From NCBI GenBank assembly GCA_963556145.1, contig OY744462.1:6634001-6698000 (forward strand): a DNA stretch of 64,000 nucleotides. The letters are read 5' to 3'. The position numbers were made by a program, and so were the translations under genes. Of the stretch, positions 51,349-62,100 are shown piece by piece. How positions within the stretch are numbered: position 1 is the first letter of the stretch; each line of letters begins with the position of its first letter. The notes beneath the pieces were generated by a model, which ran no database searches, was not told the origin of the DNA, and saw nothing but the letters and a program-made list of their open reading frames with translations. The DNA comes from Hygrocybe punicea (lineage: Eukaryota; Basidiomycota; Agaricomycetes; Agaricales; Hygrophoraceae).

Positions 51349-54300
51349 TCAAGTGCAGAATAGCACTTGTAGAGAATCGAGCCAGTTCCTTGCAGTCTCA
51401 GCGATTCCTTCAGTCCTGTCCGCCTGACCTTCTTGTGTCCAATATTGAGGAACGGCTAATAAAAAACGAGTTCCGAAGATCGTGCTGCAAAGAAAAATAA
51501 CATAACCATTCCTGATGGTCCAAATTCTTTCTACATCTCCTGCTCCCATAGATCCAGTAACATGCATTCCAATTGTAATCTGCTTAGGCGGAGTATAGCG
51601 AAGAAGCCAAACATTGACTCCTTGAAGAAGGGGCTTCTGAATCTTGTTGAGAAGTGCTATGCTGAGATATACGGTTTCTTGATTGGGATAAGTGTGACGT
51701 AGGTGATACTGGGTAGGATAAATGCGGGGATGGGGAATGGGTGTGTAGATTCGATCAGGGACGGTTATGGGCGTCAAGTGGACATGATGACGTCTAGTAA
51801 TGGAAATAGGAAAGGGGCTGATGGTAGCGCTGTGGTGAACGCGGCCTGGGTAGGCGTGGATTCGGGGTGTGCAAGATCGTTGTCCCTGGGGTCAAAACCC
51901 AAAACTCAACTTGTTTGTAACTATGTACACAAGCCACTATATAGGTACTGTATAGTATCTATAAATGGACTGTGGTGAAGAAATGGTGAAGTGGGATTGT
52001 AAAGAAGATAAGGTAAACTGTAACAATAGAAAATAAGAGAATACACACACAGAGAGATATCAATCTCTACATCCACTAGGGACACAAATAGAGACTGTCC
52101 TCAGTCTCACGCAAGGCAAGGAATGAAGAAACAGGTGGAAAAAAAAATGGGGAGGGAGGGAAGGGACAATACTGAAAACAAAAACAAAAACAATCCAAAA
52201 ACAATCCAATGAACTCAACAATAATCTTCCAACACATATCCTTCCAACTTCTCTAACCGATCAGCCAACTTAACCATCTTCTGCTCCAAAACCTTGAGGG
52301 CCTTGAGGGATAGCAATGCTGATTCGAGCACACGCAGAGTTGCAGTGGGTATGTCATCATGGAGCGGCAGTGCATGGGCGTAGCAGGACGGGGTCGAGCG
52401 CGGGGTCGTGGTATGGGCTACCGAATGGGCCTGCGAGGCTCCGTGGGGTGGATCGTGGGCATGCGGGGTTGACTGGGGTAGCGGGTGACATGGTTTGTTG
52501 GGGGCATCGAAGAGGGACAGGGGTGGACTCGTTTGGGACGGGAGGGGGCCGTACAGAGGCGTGGGGGCGTGAACGTGGGCGTAGGGGCTGGTCCGTGGGT
52601 CCGTTGGGGGCTCGAACACGGCGGGGGCGGCTTGTACGGCATCACGGAGGGTGATATGGGGGTCCTGGCGGTGGTACGCGGCTGCCGGGGGTCGAAATAA
52701 GAGCGGAATGGGGGCGGATATGGCGGAATTGGTCAAAAACAAGGTATGTTTGGGGCTGGCGCGGGTTTCTGGGGACGGCGGGGGCTCAGACGGCGGGGGC
52801 GTGTCACGGATGGCCTCTGGGGACGACGGCGAGGGCGGAGACGTGGACGGCTGGCGACACAAGGGTGAAATGAGGGCGGATACGCTGGGACAGGTCGAAA
52901 ATGGTGTCCGTTGAGTGTCGGCACGGTTTTCTGGAGACGGCGCAGGGACAGACGGCGGGGGCATGTAACGGTTCGCCTCTAGGGATGACGTCGAGGCCGT
53001 GGACGCGAATGCGGGGCGAAACGGGGGTGAAACGGAGGCAGACGCGCCGGGACGCGTGGAAATCGGCCTTGGGCGCGCGCGGAGGCGTTTTCCTGGGGAT
53101 GGTGTGCGTTCAAACGACGGGTGTACGTCGTGGCTTGCATCCGGGGACGACGGAGAGGGCGTAGACGCTGACGGCAGGCGAAATGGGAGTGGAATGGGGG
53201 CAGAAACGGGGGCCGATGTTGAAAACGGCGTCTGCGGGGCGCTAGCTCGGATTCCTGGGGACGACACGGGCTCAAACGGTGGGGGCATGTCACGGCTGGC
53301 CTCTTGGGACGACGGCGAGGGCGTAGACGGTGACGGTGGGCGAAACGAGGGCGAAACGGAGGTGGTTGTGTCGATACACGTGTTTTCGACGCGTTGGGGC
53401 GCGTGTGCGGGTCGTCCTGAGGCTGGCGAGGGCACAAACGGTAGGGGCGCATCACGGTTCGCCTCCGGGGACGACAGCGTGTCCGTGGGTGCAAACGGGG
53501 GGCCATTTGAGCCAGAAACGAGGGGGGACGCGTCGATACGCGTGTTAACGTTGCGTTGGCGCGCGCGGACGCGTTTTCCTGCACGGGAACCGCGGAAACG
53601 GCGAGGAGGGGCGTACCTGGGACTGCACATGCAACAGCCGTTGCAATGCGCGTGCTTTCCTTCGACTACCGGGTCTCCGTTACTCGTTTCCTGCGCGAGA
53701 CGCGCTCCATGTTGGACAGGTTCATTGCGGCCATTCTGGGGCTTTCCGGGTGCGGTTTTTCGAGCGGGATCTGTGGGGGGTCGTCTTCCGAGTCCGTTGG
53801 TGGTGTTTAAACGCATGTGGGGGGCAGGACTAGTGTAAATAAATGGAAATGCGAAGGGGTGGGCATGTTGAACACCGTGTGACATGGCCGTGACGCTGTG
53901 ACAAAACGGCCAAAAGGCCGAGTGCTGCAGCCCTGGAGGCGCGACTGGTACGAAATAACCATACGGAGGTGTCAAAAACATCAGAAATGGGCCTTAAGAG
54001 CTGGTGGGAGACTGGAGGTGCTTGAAATGCTGCCGAATATGGGGCGCTGTTGACTATGGGGCGCTGTTGCTGCCAGAAAGAGGGAAAGGTGCCAAAATGG
54101 CAAAGTCAAAGAGAGATAAGTGAAGAAGAGCTTGACAGTCCTCGCGGTGGGCTCCAGATGTGGTGAACGCGGCCTGGGTAGGCGCGGATTCGGGGTGTGC
54201 GAGATCGTTGTCCCTGGGGTCAAAACCCAAAACTCAACTTGTTTGTAACTATGTACACAAGCCACTATATAGGTACTGTATAGTATCTATAAATGGACTG

Positions 54301-54473
54301 TGGTGAAGAAATGGTGAAGTGGGATTGTAAAGAAGATAAGGTAAACTGTAACAATAGAAAATAAGAGAATATGCACACAGAGAGATATCAATCTCTACAG
54401 CGCTGGTGATTTCATTCGAAAATTGAGAGAGCATAGTGAATGAAGTATCTGAAGAATCGAGCGAAGAAGGCAT
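51349..54473 (-). CDS. Unknown ORF split by E6
   Basis: ATG at 54473 starts PSSLDSSDTSFTMLSQFSNE; E6 interrupts after ITSA. Removing E6 and one GCGC keeps the frame: TISPFPISITRRHHVHLTPI, VPDRIYTPIPHPRIYPTQYH, LLQGVNVWLLRYTPPKQI, TIGMHVTGSMGAGDVERIW, and the end RNWLDSLQVLFCT at 51349, about 180 residues in total. An acceptor-like TTTTTCTTTGCAG near 51485 hints at an intron. Its start lies 15 bp past the putative E7 3' LTR, in the same orientation, so it could be the first gag exon of a tandem E7-like element, or a host gene. I do not recognise the family. Confidence 0.45.
51831..52071 (-). repeat. E6 3' LTR
   Basis: 241 bp; minus-strand ends TGTAGAGATTG and GTTCACCACA. Confidence 0.9.
52091..52108 (-). 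promoter_or_regulatory. Stem-loop upstream of E6 3' LTR
   Basis: Minus strand GAGACTG-AGGA-CAGTCTC; ends 19 nt before the LTR. Confidence 0.7.
52215..53981 (-). CDS. E6 Pro/Ser-rich repeat protein with C-terminal coiled coil
   Basis: 588 codons from ATG 53981, fully open. The first 130 residues contain PGKPQNGRNE and a Cys/His patch (HAHCNGCCMC) followed by RFRGSRAGKR. Then come about eight degenerate units of roughly 50 residues, each with a core such as PFRLPSASTPSPSSPDASHD and a link like ERTPSPGKR or ENRADTQRTPFST. The C-terminus is a heptad-rich helix (LSLKALKVLEQKMVKLADRL) suited to oligomerisation. No enzyme motif. It sits where gag would be, and E2 carries a broken relative. A structural, gag-like role is an inference. 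Confidence 0.75.
   Translation of the reverse strand: MFLTPPYGYFVPVAPPGLQHSAFWPFCHSVTAMSHGVQHAHPFAFPFIYTSPAPHMRLNTTNGLGRRPPTDPARKTAPGKPQNGRNEPVQHGARLAQETSNGDPVVEGKHAHCNGCCMCSPRYAPPRRFRGSRAGKRVRARQRNVNTRIDASPLVSGSNGPPFAPTDTLSSPEANRDAPLPFVPSPASGRPAHAPQRVENTCIDTTTSVSPSFRPPSPSTPSPSSQEASRDMPPPFEPVSSPGIRASAPQTPFSTSAPVSAPIPLPFRLPSASTPSPSSPDASHDVHPSFERTPSPGKRLRARPRPISTRPGASASVSPPFRPAFASTASTSSLEANRYMPPPSVPAPSPENRADTQRTPFSTCPSVSALISPLCRQPSTSPPSPSSPEAIRDTPPPSEPPPSPETRASPKHTLFLTNSAISAPIPLLFRPPAAAYHRQDPHITLRDAVQAAPAVFEPPTDPRTSPYAHVHAPTPLYGPLPSQTSPPLSLFDAPNKPCHPLPQSTPHAHDPPHGASQAHSVAHTTTPRSTPSCYAHALPLHDDIPTATLRVLESALLSLKALKVLEQKMVKLADRLEKLEGYVLEDYC
54159..54399 (-). repeat. E6 5' LTR
   Basis: 241-bp copy of 51831-52071. 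Confidence 0.9.
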
Positions 54474-54487
54474 GATATTAAGGAATG

Positions 54488-55202
54488 TGTAGAACACTAC
54501 TTGTAGTGTCCAAAAAAATAAACAGGTTCAGCAATGAATGTATTTGGCATGACCGGCATATTGGTCCAATGGTTCTGATTTAGGCTAGTTGCGTGCCTGC
54601 GGCAACATAGTCTACATTAAGTAAATGATTGATGGGTCCCAATTTGTCAGTTGGTAACAAATTTCCAGTTTGGGAGGTCTAAGGGTCTGATGATTGATGC
54701 GCCACAATTTGGTCTAGGCTTCTGGTCACATGGTTGCTGAGCACATGCGTGCCATGTGTTTGATGGGTAGGAGAGTATATTAGACTGATGTTTGCGTTCC
54801 CCTTTTTCCTCAGCTTTGTCCTGCGCGTTCGAGCGCCAGCTCCTTTTCTTCTGCTATTCCGCTGCCAGGGAATCGTAACTATCCACGGCTATGAATCTTT
54901 CTTGCCTCCATTCTTTATTCTCCTAAAAATCAACGGTCCCTTTTTGCAAAAGGGTGGTGAGTCGTTCTTTTTATAAACGCTTTTCTTGTCATTGACTATT
55001 TCTTGGCTTAGTCTTGCGTTATTTTTCTAATTCCGAGCTCCAGCAATTGTACGTTCGTTGCTGGCAAACGATGGGAGGTGGGAACGGGGGATGTCCTTCC
55101 ATAGAGTGGTACACTGGTCTCTGGGCGTGTAGCAGGGGTGGAATATCTGGGATTGGCTTCTAGGATCTGGGTGGGGTCACTGTTTGTCTGTCTCTTTTTA
55201 CA
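54488..55202 (-). repeat. Probable E7 3' LTR
   Basis: On the minus strand it starts TGTAAAAAGAG after the purine tract GGAAAGGAGA and would end GTTCTACA. A TATA-like TTTATAAAAAG lies near 54965-54975. Without the other LTR the limits are a guess. No counterpart of the stem-loop was found before it. Confidence 0.45.
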
Positions 55203-55275
55203 TCTCCTTTCCATACACATTTCTTCATTATTTCTTGGACTAAGCATGGTGCGATATCGTATTTTATTTCTTCCA

Positions 55276-58200
55276 TTAATACTGGTGTGATGTATTTTTA
55301 TCCGAATGAATGGAATCGGGTTCGCTAGGGGAATCATGGTCTGAGCTTGAATCCATGGGATTATCCGAATCTTCTGGATCAATCGGGTCTAGAAGGAATG
55401 GGTGATTCCGAGAAATATATGGCAAGATTCTGAACGCGGCGTAACGTTCAGCATGTTCGGTTCCATCTAGTTCTTTCAATATGTAGTTCCCTTTGGGAGT
55501 TCTCTGAACAACTTCAAAGGGTCCAAGATAACGTGGTTCAGTCTTGAATTTTCCTACAGTAGACTTCAGTCTACTGTTCCGAATTAAAACTAATTCTCCT
55601 GATTCGTAATTGCGTTTCTGCAGGCGTTTATGAAATCTGTGTTCAAATTGCAATTTTGATCTGAAACGTGCTTGTTCCAATGTGGTAGCTGCTTTGTCTA
55701 TGTCTTCTTGATGCCTTTCTAATTGCCTGATGCGGAGCATCAGCAATTCTGAGGTAGAGAGGCCTGAACGAAAGCCTTCAACCATAAAGGGTTGCTTCTG
55801 AAAGATCAAATGGTAGGAGAGGGTGCATTCCATGTAGGAGGTAGTAGGGTGAATATCCTGTCACACTACTAACTGTGATTCGATCTGCGAACATAGCAGC
55901 TTCAACATGCTTATGCCAGTTTCGAATTCCTCCAAATTTGTCCTTGTCACAAGATTTGACAATAGCTTCTCTTAATGTGAAATGTCCACGTTCCACTACT
56001 CCATTGGCATGTTTGTTATAAGGTGTGATGCAAACCTGAGGAATCTTCATACGACGAAGTAGGATTTCAAATGCACCTTTAACTTCGCTTCCATTGTCTG
56101 TGACTACATGACCAATGGCTCCATAGCGACAATAGATCTGTTCCCAGAAGAACTTTGCTAGGTTCTGGGAATTGTTGGAACGAATGGCGTGAACTTCAGT
56201 TGTGCCTGAGAGATCATCACGGGCAGCAACAATGAAATTGAATCCTCCTGATGGTGGCATAGACATCACATCAATGTAAACCTTTTGGAATAGAGTGGTG
56301 GGAGTAGAAATGGTAGGGGATATCTCCATCTTCTTTAAGGTACGAATTTGACATTCATGACAGGATGAAACATGATGGTGAACATCTGACCTAAGGTGTG
56401 GCCAATAGAAACGAAGTCGTACTAAATTGAATACTGCATGTTCTCCTTTATGTCCTAGGTTCTCATGAGCCTGAGTTAGAATGGCTATTCTCTTCCTTGG
56501 GTTCATGATTACCAATAAAGGAGATCGTTTTCCATTTCTCTTGAACATGTGTGTTGCTTTGAGATAGAATTCCGAAACCTTCTTCAGAAATCTTTTATGA
56601 GCCTGCAAAGATTCTGTAGGAGGCATTTCTAGTGTGGAGAGAAAATGATATACATCCTGAAGAATTTTCTCCTGTTTCGATCTAGGAGCATTTGAGGGTG
56701 GGAGTGTGCTAGTCTTGTATGGCAATTTTGTGGGGGTAGAGGAACAATATCTCTTGACTTGATGAGGGTCTGGGACACGAATGAGCAGTGCAATGTCATC
56801 CAGCCAGGAATCATCATGTTCTATTATTTCTTCATCCTCTGCTAATTCTCTCCTGGAGAGGGCATCTGGTCCTTTAAATTGCTTTGCTGGGACATGAATT
56901 AAATTGAAATCAAAAAGAAGGATTCCCTGAATCCATCTGTTGATTGCGGCATTGGGTTGGAGATCAGGTTCATTAAGCATGCCTCTGATGTATTTAGCAT
57001 CAACTTCAACATGCAAATTCTTCACTCCAATAAGATGAATTCGCCAGTGACGTAATGCGCGATAGAGTCCATATAATTCCAATTTGGGCTGGGAATATCT
57101 GGACTCTCTTTCATTCATGGGTAGTGATCCATAACAAGCTGGACGGCGTCTTCCATTGTCATCAATCTGTGAAAGAATAAATCCTGCAGCGATAGCACTG
57201 CTATCAACTGATAAAAAGATGGGCTTGTCTGAATGATAGTCAATGGGATTTAAAGCAGGAGCTGATGATACTCTTTGCTTCAGAGTATCAAAGGCTGCTT
57301 GTCTCCTTTCATCCCAAATGAACTCTGCTCCTTTGTGAACTAATTCTGTGAGGGGTCTTGCAAGAAGGGAATAATCTTGAATCCAAACACGAACTGTGCC
57401 ACAGAGTCCCAAAAATCCTCTGACATCTCTGGGAGTCTTGAGTGGTGGCCAACTAAGAACTTTTGAAACTTTGTCATCTTCAGGAATGCGTCCTGCTGGG
57501 GTACATTTCTGTCCGACTATAATAGCTTCTTGTCTGCAAATCTGTGTCTTCTTGGCTGAAAAAGTAGCTCCAGCACGTTTAATTCTGTGCATTATGCGAT
57601 GTACATCACAAGCATGTTCCCAGATGAATCTCCTGATTCCTGGGTTGTCTGTGAGCACTTCTGGTTTTCCTTCTGTGTCCAGGTAATTTGAAACTGGTCC
57701 TTTGATAGAACAATCATCAATAAAGATATTGGCTATCTCAGGCATTTCATCTTGAAGAACGAAAGTCATGCATCTCTGGAATTCAGCAGGTGAATTGGTG
57801 AATCCAGTGGGCAGTGATGTAAGGCGAAGTAATCCAAGGGGTGACCAAAATGCAGTCATATCGCGTGAATCTGGATGGACTTTCCTAGCATCAAATCCCC
57901 ACATTAAATCAAACACTGTGTAGCATTGCCTTCCAGCAAATGGTTCCACAAAGTCATCAATAATGGGTAAGAGTCCAGCATCTCTGATAGTAACTTTGTT
58001 CAGAGGCTGCAGGTCATGGACAATTCGAAGCTTTCCATCTTTCTTCAACACACAAAACCACCTGGATCTATATGAAGATTGACTGGCTTCATATACATTG
58101 GCTTCAACCTTGAGCTTGAGAACTTCAATGACTTTCTCTCTAATTCCTGGGGGGATAGGGATGTTCCTATATACCCATGGGGTATGTGGGATTACTGGCA

Positions 58201-58897
58201 TGATGTATGGGGAGAAATATGAATCCTTGAGTGTTCCTCTCTCTTTGTCTTCAAATGCAATAGATTCTTGATTGAGGAACATCACATGAGCAAATAATTT
58301 CTCTTCTTCTGGCCATAAAAATCCTGTATGATTGATATTGAGAAACTCTAAACGTTCCAATGAGAGTTTCTGGGTAGGGGTGAATGTTGGAGGGTGTGTT
58401 GGCAATTGAGGGAGATTGGCAAGGGGGTCATGGGGAAACTGCCTTGTGACTCTAGCAGTCTCTGGGAATGTTCCTTGCACTGGATGCACTTTCTGATCAA
58501 CTCTCTTGTAAGCTGTCAGCACATTTGGATATCCTTCAACATCATAGTCTTGAGAAGGGACAATGAGGATGTCATCCTCACTGTATGGTAAGGTCTCTTC
58601 TCTTCCTCCAATGGTATAATAATAATCTGCTTCTTCTTCATCATCATCTTCTGAATCTGAAATTTCTAGAAGAAAGGGCATAGCATCTGCCTCTTCAGAA
58701 TTTCCATTTTCAGAGTCTGATTTATCTTCTATATGGATCATGGTGTTCTTGACTGAACAATTAGGGATGGGATTATCTGATTCTTCTTGGTGATGCACAG
58801 TGGCATACAGGACAAAGAGTGGTTCTTCATTGACTGCAGTGGCTTGTACAGTACTAGAATCCTCTGGACTAGTAACGATACTCTTCAGGGTATTGTC
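55276..58897 (-). CDS. pol: E7 Pol: RT, RNase H, integrase
   Basis: Coding probably begins at 58897, after a splice-acceptor-like tract (TTTTTTCTTGCAG), with an acidic leader. RT: NIPIPPGI, SSYRSRWFCVLKKDGKLRIV, active site FIDD at 57724-57713 (NIFIDDCSIKGP). RNase H: LSVDSSAIAAGFIL, YSQPKLELYGLYRAL, VEVDAKYIRGML. Integrase: HENLGHKG and CHEC, core with YIDVMSMP, VTDNGSEV and NGVVERGH (34 residues between the second Asp and Glu). All catalytic residues are intact. A one-base difference at the AAAGGG run 55786-55791 shifts the frame after LSEAT; the C-terminal domain (ESGELVLIRNSR, FRILPYI) is in the next frame and ends at 55276. Apart from that indel it looks functional. Confidence 0.9.
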
Positions 58898-59113
58898 CTG
58901 CAAGAAAAAATTCAAAAGAAAGTGTAAACAAAAAACAACAATTCTGGAGATTATGGAGATTAGGGGTAAGAGTTCAACTATAATGAGAAAAAGACATAAG
59001 AGAATTCTGTAAAGGAGAAGCAAATTCTGTACATCAATAGAAATAGCAGCATATAAAATAAAATCATTGGTTCAATTATACAAAACAGACTTGTCAAAAT
59101 TGGATGCTGTCCT

Positions 59114-62100
59114 TTATTGAGAAGGCCTATGATGGGATTTGCTGAAATCTGGTATGTCAAAGTATCCTTCATCGAAGAGAGCATTGATTGTATCAGAACG
59201 ACGAAAGCGCATGTCCAGGCCAGCGTTAATTGCATCTGCAAGTAGAAATCTGCGATTGGAGCGAAATACCATGGAAGCATTTCGAAGAAATTCAATTTCT
59301 TCATGAGTGAGAAGGGGATTGGATTCCAGAAAACGAATAGGCTTGTTGTGAGAAGTAGGGTTGGATGGAGGAGGTAGTTTGTTTTCTCTGTCCAGAAAAC
59401 GAAACAGATAGCATTGACGATAGAAGTAGAGATGAACTGGATCATTGACCGGTCTCTGGTCAATGCGAAACTTCCAAGCTTGAGTAGCAAGTCTTGCTCC
59501 AATACGACGAATTCCTTCTACAATGGCACCACGAATTGCACTAAGAATTCCCAAATGAACATCCTGAGTAGTATGGAAGTCTGGCTCAGCTGCAAGGATC
59601 TGTGCTGCAGCTAAGTCACGAGGTTGTGGATGATCATGAGGTTGTGAGTGGCCTTGTTCTGAAGTGGTAATAGCGAATACTTGAATAGGGGTGGATGAAG
59701 ATTGAAGGGGTACTTCAGCTTCCAATTGACAGAGAAGATTGGTCTCTGGGAAATTAGACCTAAGAGCAGGGATGGTTTCCAGAGAGATAGGGGATAATAA
59801 TCTGGGATTTTTCTCTTGAGGAATATTGGTCTCCAAGGCATGTAAAGACTTTGCCTTGTCAAAAGGAATCTGTGTATCTTCATCAGACAATGAGGTGATC
59901 TCTGGTCCTTCTGGAGGGGGCCAGGGATCATCTGAAATGTGAATGGATGATGATGGAATGAATGGCTTGGCCATTGGATTTAATGAGCTATTTTTGAGGA
60001 TGTCCACATCAGTTGTGGATACAACTGGGGGAGGTGGGTCACAATGAGAACTTGATCCTGAATTAGGGCTGATTGTTGGATGGTCCTTCACTTCTTCCTC
60101 CCATCTAAACATATCCAATTCATCTTCTGAGTCTGTCTCCAGGTCCATTGAACAATCTGAAGAGTCTGAAGAATCTGAAAATTCTTCATCTGAAGATCCA
60201 AAAATAGATTCAGGACTGATCCAGGTCCTGCTGGGTGGGTGTCCTTGAATTCTATTGTCACTGTCTCCAGTCTCCTCTAAATTTGGACAAGGTATGGGTG
60301 GCCTAAGAGTCTGAATTTTGGGAATGAGGGGTGTGTCTGAGGAGACACTGTCTTCTTCAGCTGAGTCTTCCTGATCCATGTACAAGGAAGAGCTGTCATC
60401 ATTGGTAGAGGAAGATGGGTGTACAAGGTATTCCAGATAATTTACATTGGCTGGATCACTAGGATCAGCATTGGGGTGGACTTCATAAACAGTAGAAGGG
60501 GATTCTTCAAAGGGGTCACAATCTGGACTAATAGGATTTAATACTGGAGAATACATGGGTGACACTATGGGTGAAGGAGTGGCATAGGGATTTCGAAAGA
60601 AAGATGGAGAAGGAGAAGGAGGGATTGATTGAAATGAGGAGTGGAGGTCTTGAGGGAACCAAGGTCCATTGAGGAGGGGTTTCGGGGGTGGTTCCTGTTC
60701 AGGATAGATAAGGCTAGGCGGTGTGGAGGGATTATCGTGTACTGCGGGAATGGGGTGACGTGTGATATGGATATTCGATGTTGCGAGGAAGCGCGAGGGG
60801 GCGGGTAGCTCCTGTGCCTCCATATCATTATTAACGAGAGCTAAAGATGGGTCTCGATTGATACGTACTGATATCGCGTGTGATCGCGATTCGGCCGTGG
60901 TGTAATCGCGTAAGTTGTTATCGAAGTCGGGGAGGTCCATGTTGACGGACGGCACTATTTGTGCAACGAGGTTATGCACAAGGGCAGCTTCGGGGGGTTG
61001 CTCGAGGTGGGTACCGGCATACGATGCCAGTCGTTCGTGACTGGGGGGATTATTCGAGGGAGGGCTTAAAAATGGTTCTGTAGCAGATTGAATGGTGAAT
61101 AAAGCGGCCAATGGGGCCTCAGCGATGGCAACGTTCGCCGCCAGGGCGAATCGTTCGTCATCCAAGTCTGATTGATTCATCTTGCGAGGGGGTGGTGAAC
61201 ATTCTCTGAGAGTATTGGTATAGCTACTCACGGCGTCTCTGTCCCACTCCCATCCTTCAATGGAATTGTCGCAGTTCCATTCGTCGTCCGCGTACTCGCT
61301 CTGGTCGTCGCCATCGATATGGTTGTTGATGGCCGGTGTTGATGCGCGAGATGAAAGAGTACGCGATGAGGGACAAGGGGGTGGTGATGACGGTGACGTG
61401 GCAGACGTGTGGACTGGGAAGAGCGGTGGAAATAATGGACGTGGATCAAACATAGACGATAAAGGTGATAAATGTAACGTAGATTCTGAAGTAGAGTCGT
61501 CCGACGTGGAATACGAAGGGGGTGGTGATACAGGATAAAATTGAAAAACGAGGTGCCCCATCCTTAACGAAGGAGGGGCACCGGACGAATCCATGGCGGC
61601 CAGCATCGTATTTAAGAGGACCCCATGTTCGAATGGAGTCCCAAAGCGATCCCGCTTGGGAGGGAGTCGATATCCGAGAGGCGATGCGAAAAGGAAACGG
61701 GCTGATTGGGGTCGGTCTTCTATTTGATCGCCGAGCGCAGCAATGATCGTCTGGGCCGCATTTGGGTTCCACTCAGTGTGGATCCAATCTACAGCACGAG
61801 GAAGTGGAATTTCATTGATTAAAAATTGGGGGGGGTTCCTCTGCATGCCAGAGGGTTCTGTGGTAGTCTCCTCTGGACCTGCACTTTTATCTGCTTGTTG
61901 TCCATTGTTCTCCAAAACTAATTCCACTATATCCTTATAAGAATAATTTCTTTTGGAATTTGATTCTGGTTCTGAGGACAATGGAGCTTCTTCATGAGCC
62001 TGTCCATCAGATATCCTAGGGGGTTTATCAATTTCAGGGTCACTTCTGCAGGGTGTCTCCAAATCTATGATATCTCCATAAGAGTTAATTAAATCTGGAA

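Larger units (their letters stand above)
51831..54399 (-). mobile_element. E6: non-autonomous LTR element, minus strand
   Basis: 241-bp LTRs (51831-52071 and 54159-54399) and an exact 4-bp duplication GCGC (51827-51830, 54400-54403). In minus orientation the 5' LTR is the right one; the primer site TGGAGCCCACCGCGAG is at 54156-54141, 2 nt after it. One ORF of 588 codons, no pol. The LTRs differ at only a few sites. Confidence 0.95.

Noticed and set aside
58897..59023. Hydrophobic N-terminus of E7 pol as a membrane anchor
   Set aside because: The codons are T-rich and end in a textbook splice acceptor; relatives have no such segment.
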